Source of the DNA: Sphingorhabdus pulchriflava
Lineage (GTDB): Bacteria; Pseudomonadota; Alphaproteobacteria; Sphingomonadales; Sphingomonadaceae
Length of the DNA stretch: 64,000 nucleotides
Assembly (NCBI RefSeq): GCF_003367235.1
Contig: NZ_QRGP01000001.1
Coordinates: 1,674,001 to 1,738,000, forward strand
Reading direction: 5' to 3'
Positions 28,096 to 36,637 of this stretch are shown here, one piece after another. The stretch's first letter is position 1, and the number at the start of each line of letters is the position of its first letter. The notes under the pieces were generated by a model. That model made no database searches, was not told the DNA's origin, and saw only the letters and a list, made by a program, of their open reading frames with translations. A program made the translations under genes and the position numbers.

Positions 28096-29109
28096 TTAAT
28101 AGGCGCGGGCAATGGCAAACTCCACCGCCTCGACCAGCGCATCCTTCGCAGCGCTGGCAGGGAACGGGCCGAGAGCATCGATCGCTCGCTGACCATAATG
28201 GCGGGCGCGTTCGAGTGTGTCGTCGATCGCGTTATATTTGCGCAGCAGACTAGTCGCATAAGCCAGATCGTCGGCGCTTACACGGTGACCAAGCATCGCA
28301 TTGTGCCAGAAATGCTTTTCATCGACGTCGCCTCGGCTGTGCGCGAGGATGACCGGTAACGTCACCTTGCCATCGCGGAAATCGTCGCCCGCATCCTTGC
28401 CCATCGTTACGCCATCGGAGACATAATCGATCGCATCGTCGACCAGCTGGAAGGCTATGCCCAGATTGCGGCCATAAGCATCGAGCGCCAGTTCGTCCAC
28501 CTCGGGGCGTTCGGCAACCACGGCGGCAATGCGACAAGCCGCAGCAAAAAGCGCCGCTGTCTTCGATCCGATAATATCGAGATATTTTTCCTGACTGGTG
28601 GAAATCTGCCGCTGCGCGGTGAGCTGGTTCACCTCGCCCTCGGCAATCACCGCTGACGCATTGGACAGGATCTTGAGGACCTTCAACGATCCATCCTCGA
28701 CCATCAATTCGAACGAACGGCTGAACAAGAAATCGCCAACGAGAACGGCGGCAGGATTGCCGAAGATCAGATTCGCGGCGGTCTTGCCGCGCCGCATGTC
28801 GCTGCCATCGACAACATCATCGTGCAGCAGCGTCGCGGTGTGGATGAATTCCACCGCAGCTGCCAATTTGTGGTGCCGATCCCCAGGATAGTCGAGCAAA
28901 CGCGCGCAGGCGAGCGTCAGCATCGGCCGCATCCGCTTTCCACCGCCCGCAATCAAATGGCCCGCCAATTCGGGGATCAGCGGAATTTCAGACTGCATCC
29001 GGTCAAGGATAACGGCATTCACGCGATTCATTTCCGGAGCTACGAGATTGAGCATCGGCTGGAGCGAAGGCGTGCGCGCGGCGCCAAGTTGGTGAATGGT
29101 CGCAGTCAT
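28096..29109 (-). CDS. ispB: Polyprenyl (octa/decaprenyl) diphosphate synthase
   Basis: 337-residue trans-prenyltransferase making the ubiquinone side chain. The first aspartate-rich motif is LLHDDVVDGSDMRRG and the second DDAIDYVSDG; GGGKRMRPML precedes them. I set the start at 29109 because GGAGGAT precedes that ATG; the open frame goes on to 29469 but there it lies opposite the chorismate mutase gene. Chain length cannot be read safely; in related bacteria it is usually C50. Confidence 0.92.
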   Translation of the reverse strand: MTATIHQLGAARTPSLQPMLNLVAPEMNRVNAVILDRMQSEIPLIPELAGHLIAGGGKRMRPMLTLACARLLDYPGDRHHKLAAAVEFIHTATLLHDDVVDGSDMRRGKTAANLIFGNPAAVLVGDFLFSRSFELMVEDGSLKVLKILSNASAVIAEGEVNQLTAQRQISTSQEKYLDIIGSKTAALFAAACRIAAVVAERPEVDELALDAYGRNLGIAFQLVDDAIDYVSDGVTMGKDAGDDFRDGKVTLPVILAHSRGDVDEKHFWHNAMLGHRVSADDLAYATSLLRKYNAIDDTLERARHYGQRAIDALGPFPASAAKDALVEAVEFAIARAY

Positions 29110-29202
29110 ATCCTCCAAAGCCTTGGCAAGCGGCAGCCTCGCGCGCAAGTGCAAAAGCTGCAATGCCGCTTGCCTGTCGCGCCTCGGCACGGCATGGAAT
29201 GG

Positions 29203-29496
29203 ATGATGGCACAGGACGACAAGCTCACCCGGTATCGCGAGAGCATCGACAATATCGATGCTGCACTCGTGTTCATGCTCGCCGAGCGTTTCAAAATCAC
29301 GCAGGCAGTCGGCGAATATAAGGCCACGACCAAGCTGCCGCCCGCTGACCCCGGTCGCGAAGAGCGGCAGATCGAGAGGCTGCGCCAATTGGCGAAAGAC
29401 GCCAATCTCGACCCCGATTTCACCGAGAAATTCCTGCGCTTCATCATCGATGAAGTCATCCGCCATCATGAGCGGATAAGGGACGGGGCCGGTTAG
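29203..29496 (+). CDS. Chorismate mutase (AroQ type)
   Basis: 97-residue all-helical chorismate mutase making prephenate. Key residues are in YRESIDNIDAALVFMLAERF, then KITQAVGEYKA (the catalytic lysine) and REERQIERL. Tandem ATGs at 29194, 29203 and 29206 are all possible; I chose 29203 from the family's usual N-terminus. It is divergent from ispB and converges with the histidine kinase, overlapping by 4 bases. Confidence 0.88.
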   Translation: MMAQDDKLTRYRESIDNIDAALVFMLAERFKITQAVGEYKATTKLPPADPGREERQIERLRQLAKDANLDPDFTEKFLRFIIDEVIRHHERIRDGAG

Positions 29497-30881
29497 AGCG
29501 CTTTTGGCAGTTTCAACCTGACCAACAATCCGCCCATATCCTCGCTTTCATCCAGTTCGATAGTGCCGTTGTAGATTTCGGCGACGTCGCGAACGATAGC
29601 CATACCAAGGCCAGTGCCAGGCTTCCCGCTATCGAGCCGTACGCCACGGTCGAAAATGCGCGCCCTGTCTTTTTGGGGGATACCGCGACCGTCATCCTCA
29701 ATGATGATGCCAACCATATCGCCCTGATCCTCGACGGTGACGAAGACGCTGCCGCCACCATATTTGGCTGCGTTTTCGACCAGATTGCCGATCATTTCGT
29801 CCAGATCCTGTCGCTCTACACGCACCGCAACCTCTTTGTCGCCCGCCATGTCGAGGCGAACATGGCGGTATAAGCGCCCGACCGCGCGCTCGACCGATTC
29901 GAGGCTTTGCCAGACTTCGGCCCGGCTGTGGCTGTGTCCGCGCCGCCCGACCGCGCGGGCGCGGGCGAGATGGTGATCGACCTGTCGCCGCATGGTCGTA
30001 GCCTCGCGGATCACCGTCTCGGCAAGGTCGGGGGCCTGCGCCGTGGCGCTGTTCATGATAACCGTCAGTGGTGTCTTCAACGCATGCGCAAGATTGCCTG
30101 CATGGCGCCGCGCTTCCTCAGCTTGTTTCTCATTATGATCTAGCAATGCATTGAGTTCATTGACCATTGGCATCACCTCGTCGGGCAATGCCTCCTGAAT
30201 GCGATGCTGTTTGCCGCTGCGCATCGCCGCAATTTCGCGGCGCACATCGCGAAGAGGCCATAATCCGTAAAAGGTCTGCAAAGCGGCCATGATGATCAGG
30301 CCAAAAGCGAGAACGGCAAAGGCTGTCGCGAGGACTGTTCGCAATTCCGTAATCTGGGCGTCCAAACTTTCGCGGCTTTGCGCCACTATGAATATCCAGC
30401 GTGTCTCGCTGTCGGGCAGTACGATCGCGCGTTCGACGATGCGCAATGGTTCTCCCGCAAACTCGGAGCTGCTGCGGAAATGCGGCACCGAATCTGCATG
30501 GCTGAAATCGACACGCAAGGTGCGGTCCCACAATGACCGCGACGGGAACGGCATTTTACCCTTGCCGCTGATTTGCCAATACAGCCCGCTATTCGGTTCC
30601 AGAAAGCGCTGGTCCCCCAAAGGCCGGTTCAGCCGGACTTCACCATCTGGGCCAATTTCGGCCGAGGCGATCATGGCCGTCAGCACATATTCCATCTGGT
30701 CGTCGAAATTGTCCGACACCGCGTTGACCAGTACACGGTCAAGCGCGAGTCCGCCTGCGATCAGCAACAGGGTTATCCAGCCTGCGGCGATGATGATCAT
30801 GCGCCGGCTCAAATAGCCGGTGCCGGTTGTCCGTTCGGCCTTACCCGCAGGCGAAACTATAACGGGTTCGCCCTCTGCCAT
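29493..30881 (-). CDS. Sensor histidine kinase (PhoQ-like)
   Basis: 462 residues. Two membrane helices (IIIAAGWITLLLIAGGLAL and FAVLAFGLIIMAALQTFYG) flank a periplasmic sensor. The HisKA box is GNLAHALKTPLTV with the phosphorylated histidine; the ATPase has NLVENAAKYGG, DDGRGIP and GTGLGMAIV. The start at 30881 is 5 bases after the regulator's stop; the frame upstream runs inside the regulator. It should phosphorylate the regulator below. The signal is unknown; divalent cations or acid are the usual cues for relatives. Confidence 0.9.
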   Translation of the reverse strand: MAEGEPVIVSPAGKAERTTGTGYLSRRMIIIAAGWITLLLIAGGLALDRVLVNAVSDNFDDQMEYVLTAMIASAEIGPDGEVRLNRPLGDQRFLEPNSGLYWQISGKGKMPFPSRSLWDRTLRVDFSHADSVPHFRSSSEFAGEPLRIVERAIVLPDSETRWIFIVAQSRESLDAQITELRTVLATAFAVLAFGLIIMAALQTFYGLWPLRDVRREIAAMRSGKQHRIQEALPDEVMPMVNELNALLDHNEKQAEEARRHAGNLAHALKTPLTVIMNSATAQAPDLAETVIREATTMRRQVDHHLARARAVGRRGHSHSRAEVWQSLESVERAVGRLYRHVRLDMAGDKEVAVRVERQDLDEMIGNLVENAAKYGGGSVFVTVEDQGDMVGIIIEDDGRGIPQKDRARIFDRGVRLDSGKPGTGLGMAIVRDVAEIYNGTIELDESEDMGGLLVRLKLPKAL

Positions 30882-30885
30882 CGGT

Positions 30886-31551
30886 TTAGCCGCGCGATTC
30901 TTCCAGGCTGTAGCCAAGACCACGGATCGTCGAAATCACGTCCTGACCCAATTTCTTGCGGATGCGCGTGACGAACACTTCGATCGTGTTCGAATCGCGG
31001 TCGAAATCCTGATCGTAAATATGTTCGATCAATTCGGTGCGGCTAACGACCTTGCCCTTATGGTGCATCAGGTACGACAGCAGCTTATATTCCTGCGCCG
31101 TCAGCTTCACCGGCTCGCCGTTCAGCGTGACTCGGCCCGATCGGGTATCGAGGCGAACATCGCCTGCGGTCAGTTCAGACGAGGCATTACCTGAAGCACG
31201 GCGAATAAGCGCACGCAACCGGGCAATCAGCTCTTCGGTCTGGAAGGGCTTTGCGAGATAATCATCGGCACCTGCGTCGAGGCCTGCAACCTTGTCCGAC
31301 CAACTGTCACGCGCGGTCAGCACCAGCACGGGGAATTTCTTCCCCTCACGCCGCCAGCGGTCGAGGACGGTCAGTCCGTCGACCTCGGGAAGGCCAAGAT
31401 CAAGGATCACCGCGTCGTAATTTTCGGTCGAACCCATGAAATGGCCGTCTTCGCCATCGGTCGACAGGTCCACAGCATAGCCGGCACCTTCCAGTGTCGA
31501 TTTGAGCTGCTGCCCGAGTGTCGGTTCATCTTCCACGATCAGGATGCGCAT
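30886..31551 (-). CDS. OmpR-family response regulator
   Basis: 221 residues. The receiver domain has the acidic pocket (EDEP), phospho-acceptor aspartate in DAVILDLGLPEVDG and lysine in YLAKPF. The C-terminal winged helix shows RVTLNGEPVKLTAQEYKLL and DRDSNTIEVFVTRIRKKLG. First gene of the two-component operon; a PepSY-type gene lies just upstream on the same strand. Confidence 0.93.
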   Translation of the reverse strand: MRILIVEDEPTLGQQLKSTLEGAGYAVDLSTDGEDGHFMGSTENYDAVILDLGLPEVDGLTVLDRWRREGKKFPVLVLTARDSWSDKVAGLDAGADDYLAKPFQTEELIARLRALIRRASGNASSELTAGDVRLDTRSGRVTLNGEPVKLTAQEYKLLSYLMHHKGKVVSRTELIEHIYDQDFDRDSNTIEVFVTRIRKKLGQDVISTIRGLGYSLEESRG

Positions 31552-31632
31552 GTCGCTTCCTTGCTCCCTATGGCTATTATTGATTTACCGGAGATAACAG
31601 ATTGAACGGCAGGCGCAAACCAAAGGCTGCGC

Positions 31633-31932
31633 CTAGCGCTGGCGCAATACACTGCCCGAACGCGCATCGACATCAACGAAGATGACGCGGCCCGAATCAA
31701 TGAATTTAAGGCGATACACCTGCGCACTGCCATCATATTCAGGGCCCAGATATTCCATCCCGCGCATCCGGGGCACTACGCGCCCTTCGATTTCGCGCAG
31801 GGACAGAACCTTGCCCGAATTCATCTGCTCACGCGCCTTGACCTGATCATCACCCTTGCGGGCATGGATGGGGGCTGTGATGCTGACGGTTCCCAGCGTG
31901 ATGGACAGCAGGAGCAGGACGGCTTTTTTCAT
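31633..31932 (-). CDS. PepSY-like exported protein
   Basis: About 99 residues with signal peptide (MKKAVLLLLSITLGTVSITAPIHA). The mature part has LSLREIEGRVVPRMRG and ends in YRLKFIDSGRVIFVDVDARSGSV, the usual PepSY end. It may sense or modulate the neighbouring kinase, as small PepSY proteins next to two-component genes are proposed to do. The longer frame start at 31956 is less likely since GGGTGAT precedes the ATG at 31932. Confidence 0.82.
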   Translation of the reverse strand: MKKAVLLLLSITLGTVSITAPIHARKGDDQVKAREQMNSGKVLSLREIEGRVVPRMRGMEYLGPEYDGSAQVYRLKFIDSGRVIFVDVDARSGSVLRQR

Positions 31933-32018
31933 ATCACCCATGTGCAATGACGGCATTGAACCAAGTCTGAACGACGCGTCAAGGATTTGGAAAGGATAAA
32001 GCCGCCCCGCATCACTTT

Positions 32019-32729
32019 TTACTTCACCATTTCAAAGGTGAAATTCATCGTCGAGCCGATGCGCACCTGACCTGGCGCAATGGGCGTATCTTTGGCCGAG
32101 GATTGTTCGCGCACCGCCATCACCGGCATCGGATATCCGCCAAAGTCGCCGGATTGCTCCTCGACCCGCAACACGCGCGCGCTGGCATAGCCAGCTTTGC
32201 GCGCGATCGCGTTCGCCCGCTTCATTGCGTTGTCCCACACCTTGTCGCGCGCAGTTTCCTTCAGCTTGCTATCATCATCGACCGAGAAGCTCGGGCCGTT
32301 GAAGTTTGTAGCACCATCGCTAGCCAGCGCGTCGAGGAACTGCGGCAATTTCTTCAGATCGCGCAGTTTGGCGGTGACAGTGTTGTTCGCTTCAAACCCG
32401 CGAAAAACCTGCCGCCCTTCGTTGTAATCAAACTGCTGGTTGAGCGATATCTGGGTCGTCTGGATATCCTTGTCGGCAATCCCAAGCTTTTTGAGCCGCG
32501 CGATGACCGAAGACATCTGCATGTTGTTCTGCCGGACTGCTTCATTCGCGGTCAGGGCGAGCGTCTGCACGCCGGTTGAGAAACTGGCGACATCCGGTGT
32601 GGTATCGACATATTCGGTCACCGAAAGGTCGATGACGGGATTGGTTGCAGTGATGTGGACTTCGGTTGCCATTGCTTGCCCCGTGATGCTGCCGGTTGCC
32701 AAAAGTGCGGCGATAATCAGCTTGCGCAT
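32019..32729 (-). CDS. SIMPL-domain (DUF541) exported protein
   Basis: 236 residues with signal peptide (KLIIAALLATGSITGQAMA). The SIMPL fold is seen from VDTTPDVASFSTGVQTLALTA through KKLGIADKDIQTTQISLNQQ to KAGYASARVLRVEEQ. The family is periplasmic and linked to oxidative stress in a few cases; its biochemical role is unknown. AAGGAG precedes the ATG. Confidence 0.87.
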   Translation of the reverse strand: MRKLIIAALLATGSITGQAMATEVHITATNPVIDLSVTEYVDTTPDVASFSTGVQTLALTANEAVRQNNMQMSSVIARLKKLGIADKDIQTTQISLNQQFDYNEGRQVFRGFEANNTVTAKLRDLKKLPQFLDALASDGATNFNGPSFSVDDDSKLKETARDKVWDNAMKRANAIARKAGYASARVLRVEEQSGDFGGYPMPVMAVREQSSAKDTPIAPGQVRIGSTMNFTFEMVK

Positions 32730-32747
32730 AGATACTCCTTCTTGCGA

Positions 32748-33632
32748 TCAGATCGCGGAATTGCGCGCAAACTCTATATAGGTTTCGCGCAATTTCCGCG
32801 TGATCGGCCCGCATGTGCCATCCCCAAGCTGAACGCCATCTATACGGGTGACTGGAAGAACGAAGGCAGAGGCGGCGGTCACCATTGCCTCGGCAGCGTC
32901 CTTGGCTTCCTCTACAGTGAAGGATCGCGTCTCGACCTCGACAACGCCCTGACGCGCCAGTTCGAGCACCGCCGACTGGGTGATGCCATGCAGGATGCTG
33001 CTGTCGAGCGGATGGGTGATGAGCTTGCCCTGCTTCGTAACAATGTGTGCATTTTGCGAACTGCCCTCGGTGACGAAGCCGTCGCGCACCAGCCAGGCAT
33101 CGTCGGCCCCGCACGCCTTGGCCTCGGCCTTCATCAGTGAGGCGTAGAGCAATTGTGTCGTCTTCACATGCGCCATCTGCCAGCGGCGGTCGGGCAGCGT
33201 GACCACGGAAACCCCACTTTCCGCCTGTGGCCGGTCCACGAGCGGAGCGTTTTGGGTGAAGCCGACGATGGTCGGCTGAAGCTCGGCTGACGGAAAAAGG
33301 AAATCGCGATCCCCCGGATTGCCGCGTGTGACCTCAAAATAGATCATGCCTTCGGTCAGCGCGTTGCGCGCGGCGAGTTCGCGGCACATGGTGAGCAGCT
33401 CTTCGCGCCCCGGCGGCTGCGGCATGCGCAGCTCGGCCATCGAACGATGCAAGCGAGCGACATGGCCATCAAAATCGATCAGCTTGCCATCGATAACCGA
33501 GACAACTTCATACACCGCATCTGCGAACAGAAAGCCGCGGTCAAAGACCGACACCTTGGCTTCAGTTTCGGGGACATATTGGCCGTTGAGATAGACTGTG
33601 CGCATGGATTGGCTTTGCGCGAGAGCTTGCAT
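32748..33632 (-). CDS. D-amino acid transaminase (fold-type IV PLP)
   Basis: 294 residues; class IV aminotransferase giving D-alanine/D-glutamate. Family marks are SVFDRGFLFADAVYEVV near the start, the Schiff-base lysine in HVKTTQLLYASLMKAEA, and DDAWLV then SSQNAHIV for the cofactor phosphate. A later ATG at 33605 matches the family N-terminus (MRTVYLNGQYV), but neither start has a strong ribosome-binding site. Branched-chain or aminodeoxychorismate relatives are less likely. Confidence 0.85.
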   Translation of the reverse strand: MQALAQSQSMRTVYLNGQYVPETEAKVSVFDRGFLFADAVYEVVSVIDGKLIDFDGHVARLHRSMAELRMPQPPGREELLTMCRELAARNALTEGMIYFEVTRGNPGDRDFLFPSAELQPTIVGFTQNAPLVDRPQAESGVSVVTLPDRRWQMAHVKTTQLLYASLMKAEAKACGADDAWLVRDGFVTEGSSQNAHIVTKQGKLITHPLDSSILHGITQSAVLELARQGVVEVETRSFTVEEAKDAAEAMVTAASAFVLPVTRIDGVQLGDGTCGPITRKLRETYIEFARNSAI

Positions 33633-33664
33633 CGCGTCAACCTTCCCCCTATCCGCCGCGCACC

Positions 33665-35455
33665 ATGCGTGCCCCTCCCATCCTGTCCTACGAAGATCTC
33701 TCGCTGCAGCAAGGCGCTGGCTGGCTGTTTAGCGACATCGATGTCTTCATCGGTCCGCGCGACCGGCTGGCGCTGATCGGACGTAATGGCGCGGGCAAGA
33801 CGACGTTGATGAAACTAGTCGCCGGAATACTCGAACCCGACAAGGGCAAGCGGACTGTGGTTCCGGGCACCAATATCGTGATACTCGAACAGGACCCTGA
33901 TTTTGCGCCGTTCGAAAAGCTGATCGACTATTGTCTGTCAGGCGAACGCGCTCCACCCGAGCATGAAATCCGCAGCATTGCAGACCAGTTGGGTATCGAT
34001 CTTGACCGCGAGGCCAAGACCGCGAGCGGCGGCGAACGGCGGCGTGCTGCGATCTGCCGCGCGCTGGCGAGCGAGCCTGACCTGCTGCTTCTCGACGAAC
34101 CGACCAACCATCTTGATCTGGCGGCGATTGAGTGGCTCGAAGACTGGCTGACTCGCTATAAGGGTGCCTTCATGGTCATCAGCCATGACCGCACTTTCCT
34201 TACCCGCCTGACGCGCCAGACTTTCTGGCTTGATCGGGGCAGCCTGCGCCGTAACGAAATCGGTTTTGGTGGCTATGAGGCATGGATGGAGGCGGTCTAT
34301 GCCGAAGAGGCCCGCGCGGCGGACAAGCTTGATGCCAAGCTGAAGATCGAGGCGCACTGGCTTGAACGCGGGGTCACCGCGCGGCGCAAACGCAATCAGG
34401 GGCGGCTGGCGAAATTGTGGGAAATGCGCGCACAACGTGCGGCGATGCTCGGCCCGCAAGGCACGGCCAAGCTGGCGGCGGCTTCTGACGAATCCAAGAC
34501 CAAGACGGTGATTGCGGCCGAGGGCGTTTCCAAAAGCTTTGGTGACCGCAAGATTATCCGCGACTTCACCCTGCGCATCCAGCGCGGCGACCGTATCGGT
34601 ATCGTCGGCGCCAATGGAACCGGCAAGACCACGCTGATCCGGATGCTGACCGGCGAAATGCAGCCGGATGAGGGCAAGATCACCCTGTCGAAAACGCTGA
34701 CGGGCATCATCATCGACCAGCAACGCAAATTGCTTTTGCCAGAAAAGAAGGTGCGCGATGTGCTCGCTGACGGCAGCGACTGGATTGTCGTGCGCGGACA
34801 CAAAAAGCATATTCAGGGCTATCTAAAGGAATTCCTTTTCGACCCCAATCTGGTCGAGGCGCGGATCGGAACGCTCTCGGGTGGTGAACGCTCACGCCTG
34901 CTGCTCGCGCGCGAATTTGCGCGTGAAGCGAACCTGCTGGTGCTCGACGAACCCACCAACGATCTCGACCTTGAAACGCTCGACCTGTTACAGGAAGTCA
35001 TCGCCGATTATGAAGGCACCGTGCTGATCGTCAGCCATGACCGCGATTTCCTTGACCGCACGGTGACATTGACGCTCGGTCTCGATGGATCGGGTAAAGT
35101 TGATATCATCGCGGGCGGTTATGCTGACTGGGAAGCCAAGCGCGACCGCCGCCCGCAAAATGCAGCCAAAACGCAGAAGGCGGCACAGCCCCCCACGGCC
35201 CCTCCACCACCTAAGGCCGTCAAACTGACGTACAAGGACCAGCGCGACTATGATCTGCTGCCAAAGCGGATCGAAGATATCGATGCGGAAATTGCCAAAG
35301 CGGAAGCCGAACTGTTCGACGCCAGTCTCTACACGCGCAATCCAAAGCGGTTTGCGGACCTCACATCGGCAATCGATGCATTGCGCGCCGAAAAGGATGC
35401 GGCAGAGGAGCGCTGGCTTGAACTGGCTGAGATGGTCGAGGCACTCGCATCCTGA
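33665..35455 (+). CDS. ABC-F family ATPase (Uup-like)
   Basis: 596 residues with two ABC domains and no membrane segment. Walker A motifs are GRNGAGKTT and GANGTGKTT; signatures SGGERRRAA and SGGERSRLL; Walker B LLLDEPTNHL and LVLDEPTNDL. The C-terminal region is an acidic coiled-coil (KRIEDIDAEIAKAEAEL), typical of Uup. It would act on the ribosome or DNA rather than in transport. Confidence 0.9.
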   Translation: MRAPPILSYEDLSLQQGAGWLFSDIDVFIGPRDRLALIGRNGAGKTTLMKLVAGILEPDKGKRTVVPGTNIVILEQDPDFAPFEKLIDYCLSGERAPPEHEIRSIADQLGIDLDREAKTASGGERRRAAICRALASEPDLLLLDEPTNHLDLAAIEWLEDWLTRYKGAFMVISHDRTFLTRLTRQTFWLDRGSLRRNEIGFGGYEAWMEAVYAEEARAADKLDAKLKIEAHWLERGVTARRKRNQGRLAKLWEMRAQRAAMLGPQGTAKLAAASDESKTKTVIAAEGVSKSFGDRKIIRDFTLRIQRGDRIGIVGANGTGKTTLIRMLTGEMQPDEGKITLSKTLTGIIIDQQRKLLLPEKKVRDVLADGSDWIVVRGHKKHIQGYLKEFLFDPNLVEARIGTLSGGERSRLLLAREFAREANLLVLDEPTNDLDLETLDLLQEVIADYEGTVLIVSHDRDFLDRTVTLTLGLDGSGKVDIIAGGYADWEAKRDRRPQNAAKTQKAAQPPTAPPPPKAVKLTYKDQRDYDLLPKRIEDIDAEIAKAEAELFDASLYTRNPKRFADLTSAIDALRAEKDAAEERWLELAEMVEALAS

Positions 35456-35977
35456 TCACCCCGGCAACCGGTAATAATCCCCCAGCCGGTCGAGCGCGAT
35501 ACGTAGCACCAGCTTTCCTGATCGAAGCGGCCATCCCATCGCCTTTTCTGCCACGGGCACGCCCTCGCCTGCGCAGATCACCCGCCATGCGATATCGCTC
35601 AGATCGCGGCCAAGCGCCATCATGGCGTCATCGAAACGTTGCTTGGCGTGCAGCACGCGTTCGGTGGGCGTGAAGGGCGATGGCGCACTGCGTTTTCCAC
35701 GCGAAACGGGTGATGAATCCCAAGCCATCGTGGTCCGCGCACCCAGACAAGCGCATTCATAATCGCTGCGCAGTTTTTCTCCCGCCAGCAATTGCCGGTC
35801 GGACAAATGGCCATGCGCGTGCAGCCAGGACAGTGGAGATTCGGACAGGTTGACGGTGACGGTTCGCTTGGGTTTGTAACGCGAACCGTCATCGGTCGGG
35901 TCGGGTAGCGCACGTTCAACGAGCATGCGGGGGTCGCGAAATTTGTCGGGTTCGCTGGCTGAATTGCGACGCGGCAT
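35456..35977 (-). CDS. DUF6456-type protein
   Basis: 173 residues, no signal or membrane helix. The segments SPLSWLHAHGHLSDRQLLAGEKLR and VICAGEGVPVAEKAMGWPLRSGKLVLRIALDRLGDYY (quoted as landmarks; the first spans about residues 47-70) match the alphaproteobacterial DUF6456 domain, which looks helix-turn-helix-like at its C-terminus. Function is unknown. It converges with the ABC-F gene with no gap. Confidence 0.72.
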   Translation of the reverse strand: MPRRNSASEPDKFRDPRMLVERALPDPTDDGSRYKPKRTVTVNLSESPLSWLHAHGHLSDRQLLAGEKLRSDYECACLGARTTMAWDSSPVSRGKRSAPSPFTPTERVLHAKQRFDDAMMALGRDLSDIAWRVICAGEGVPVAEKAMGWPLRSGKLVLRIALDRLGDYYRLPG

Positions 35978-36069
35978 GAGGTCTCCTTCGAATCGTTGAA
36001 AAGGCCTATTGCCATTTGGAGAATTATGTAGGACAGTGAAAACCTATTTGGTTATCGAAAGATCTTTTG

Positions 36070-36633
36070 ATGCTGCACCGAATCCGTGAAGTCCGCCGCG
36101 CCAAGGGATATACCCTGCTCGACGTCGCCGAACGCTGCGACCCGCCCACCACCGCGCAGACCATAGGCCGTCTGGAAACCGGAACGCGCACCTTGTCGCT
36201 CGATTGGCTCAACCGAATAGCCGATGCTTTGGGCGTCGACGCCAGCGAATTGGTGCAGCTGCCCGATCAGGAAGAACTACCGGTTGCTGCCCATCTGGGT
36301 ATCGACGGTGTGCAAGCACCAACCAAAACCGATACGATGGTCGCGCCGCGCCTGGTCGGTGAAATGGTGGGGCTTCGGGTCATGGACAGCATCGGCGACT
36401 ATCGGCGCGGCGATGAAATATGGTGCGAGCAAATGCCGCCCGAACGCTTTGCCGAGGCGCTCAATTGCGATATTCTGGTCCCCCGCCCTGCAGGTCGCTT
36501 CCTGTTCGGAAGACTGTTGGGGCGCGAGGATGGAAAGTTGCACTTGCTCCCGCTCGCTGCAGGTGCCCGCCAGCAGGTGGTAGCTGACCCCGCATGGATT
36601 GCGCGCGCAAGTAAGCTGGTTCGCTCGCTTTAA
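36070..36633 (+). CDS. XRE-type regulator with degenerate LexA/S24-like C-terminal domain
   Basis: 187 residues. The N-terminal HTH_3 is read from IREVRRAKGYTLLDVAERC to LNRIADALGVDASEL. The C-terminal half has MDSIGDYRRGDEIWCE and DILVPRPAGRFLFGRLLG. This looks like an S24/LexA peptidase domain with the serine position kept (DSI) and the lysine position replaced by Arg, so self-cleavage is doubtful. The ATG at 36070 follows a weak AAAGA site; the TTG at 36067 is the alternative. The glycosyltransferase starts 4 bases after the stop. Confidence 0.78.
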   Translation: MLHRIREVRRAKGYTLLDVAERCDPPTTAQTIGRLETGTRTLSLDWLNRIADALGVDASELVQLPDQEELPVAAHLGIDGVQAPTKTDTMVAPRLVGEMVGLRVMDSIGDYRRGDEIWCEQMPPERFAEALNCDILVPRPAGRFLFGRLLGREDGKLHLLPLAAGARQQVVADPAWIARASKLVRSL

Positions 36634-36637
36634 AACC

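Noticed and set aside
29110-29469. 120-codon N-terminal extension of the polyprenyl synthase
   Set aside because: It is antisense to the chorismate mutase gene, and the ATG at 29109 has GGAGGAT just upstream and the family's usual N-terminus.
35361-36015. Alternative minus-strand frames around the DUF6456 gene
   Set aside because: They overlap the DUF6456-type frame, which has the coherent protein sequence and the better start.
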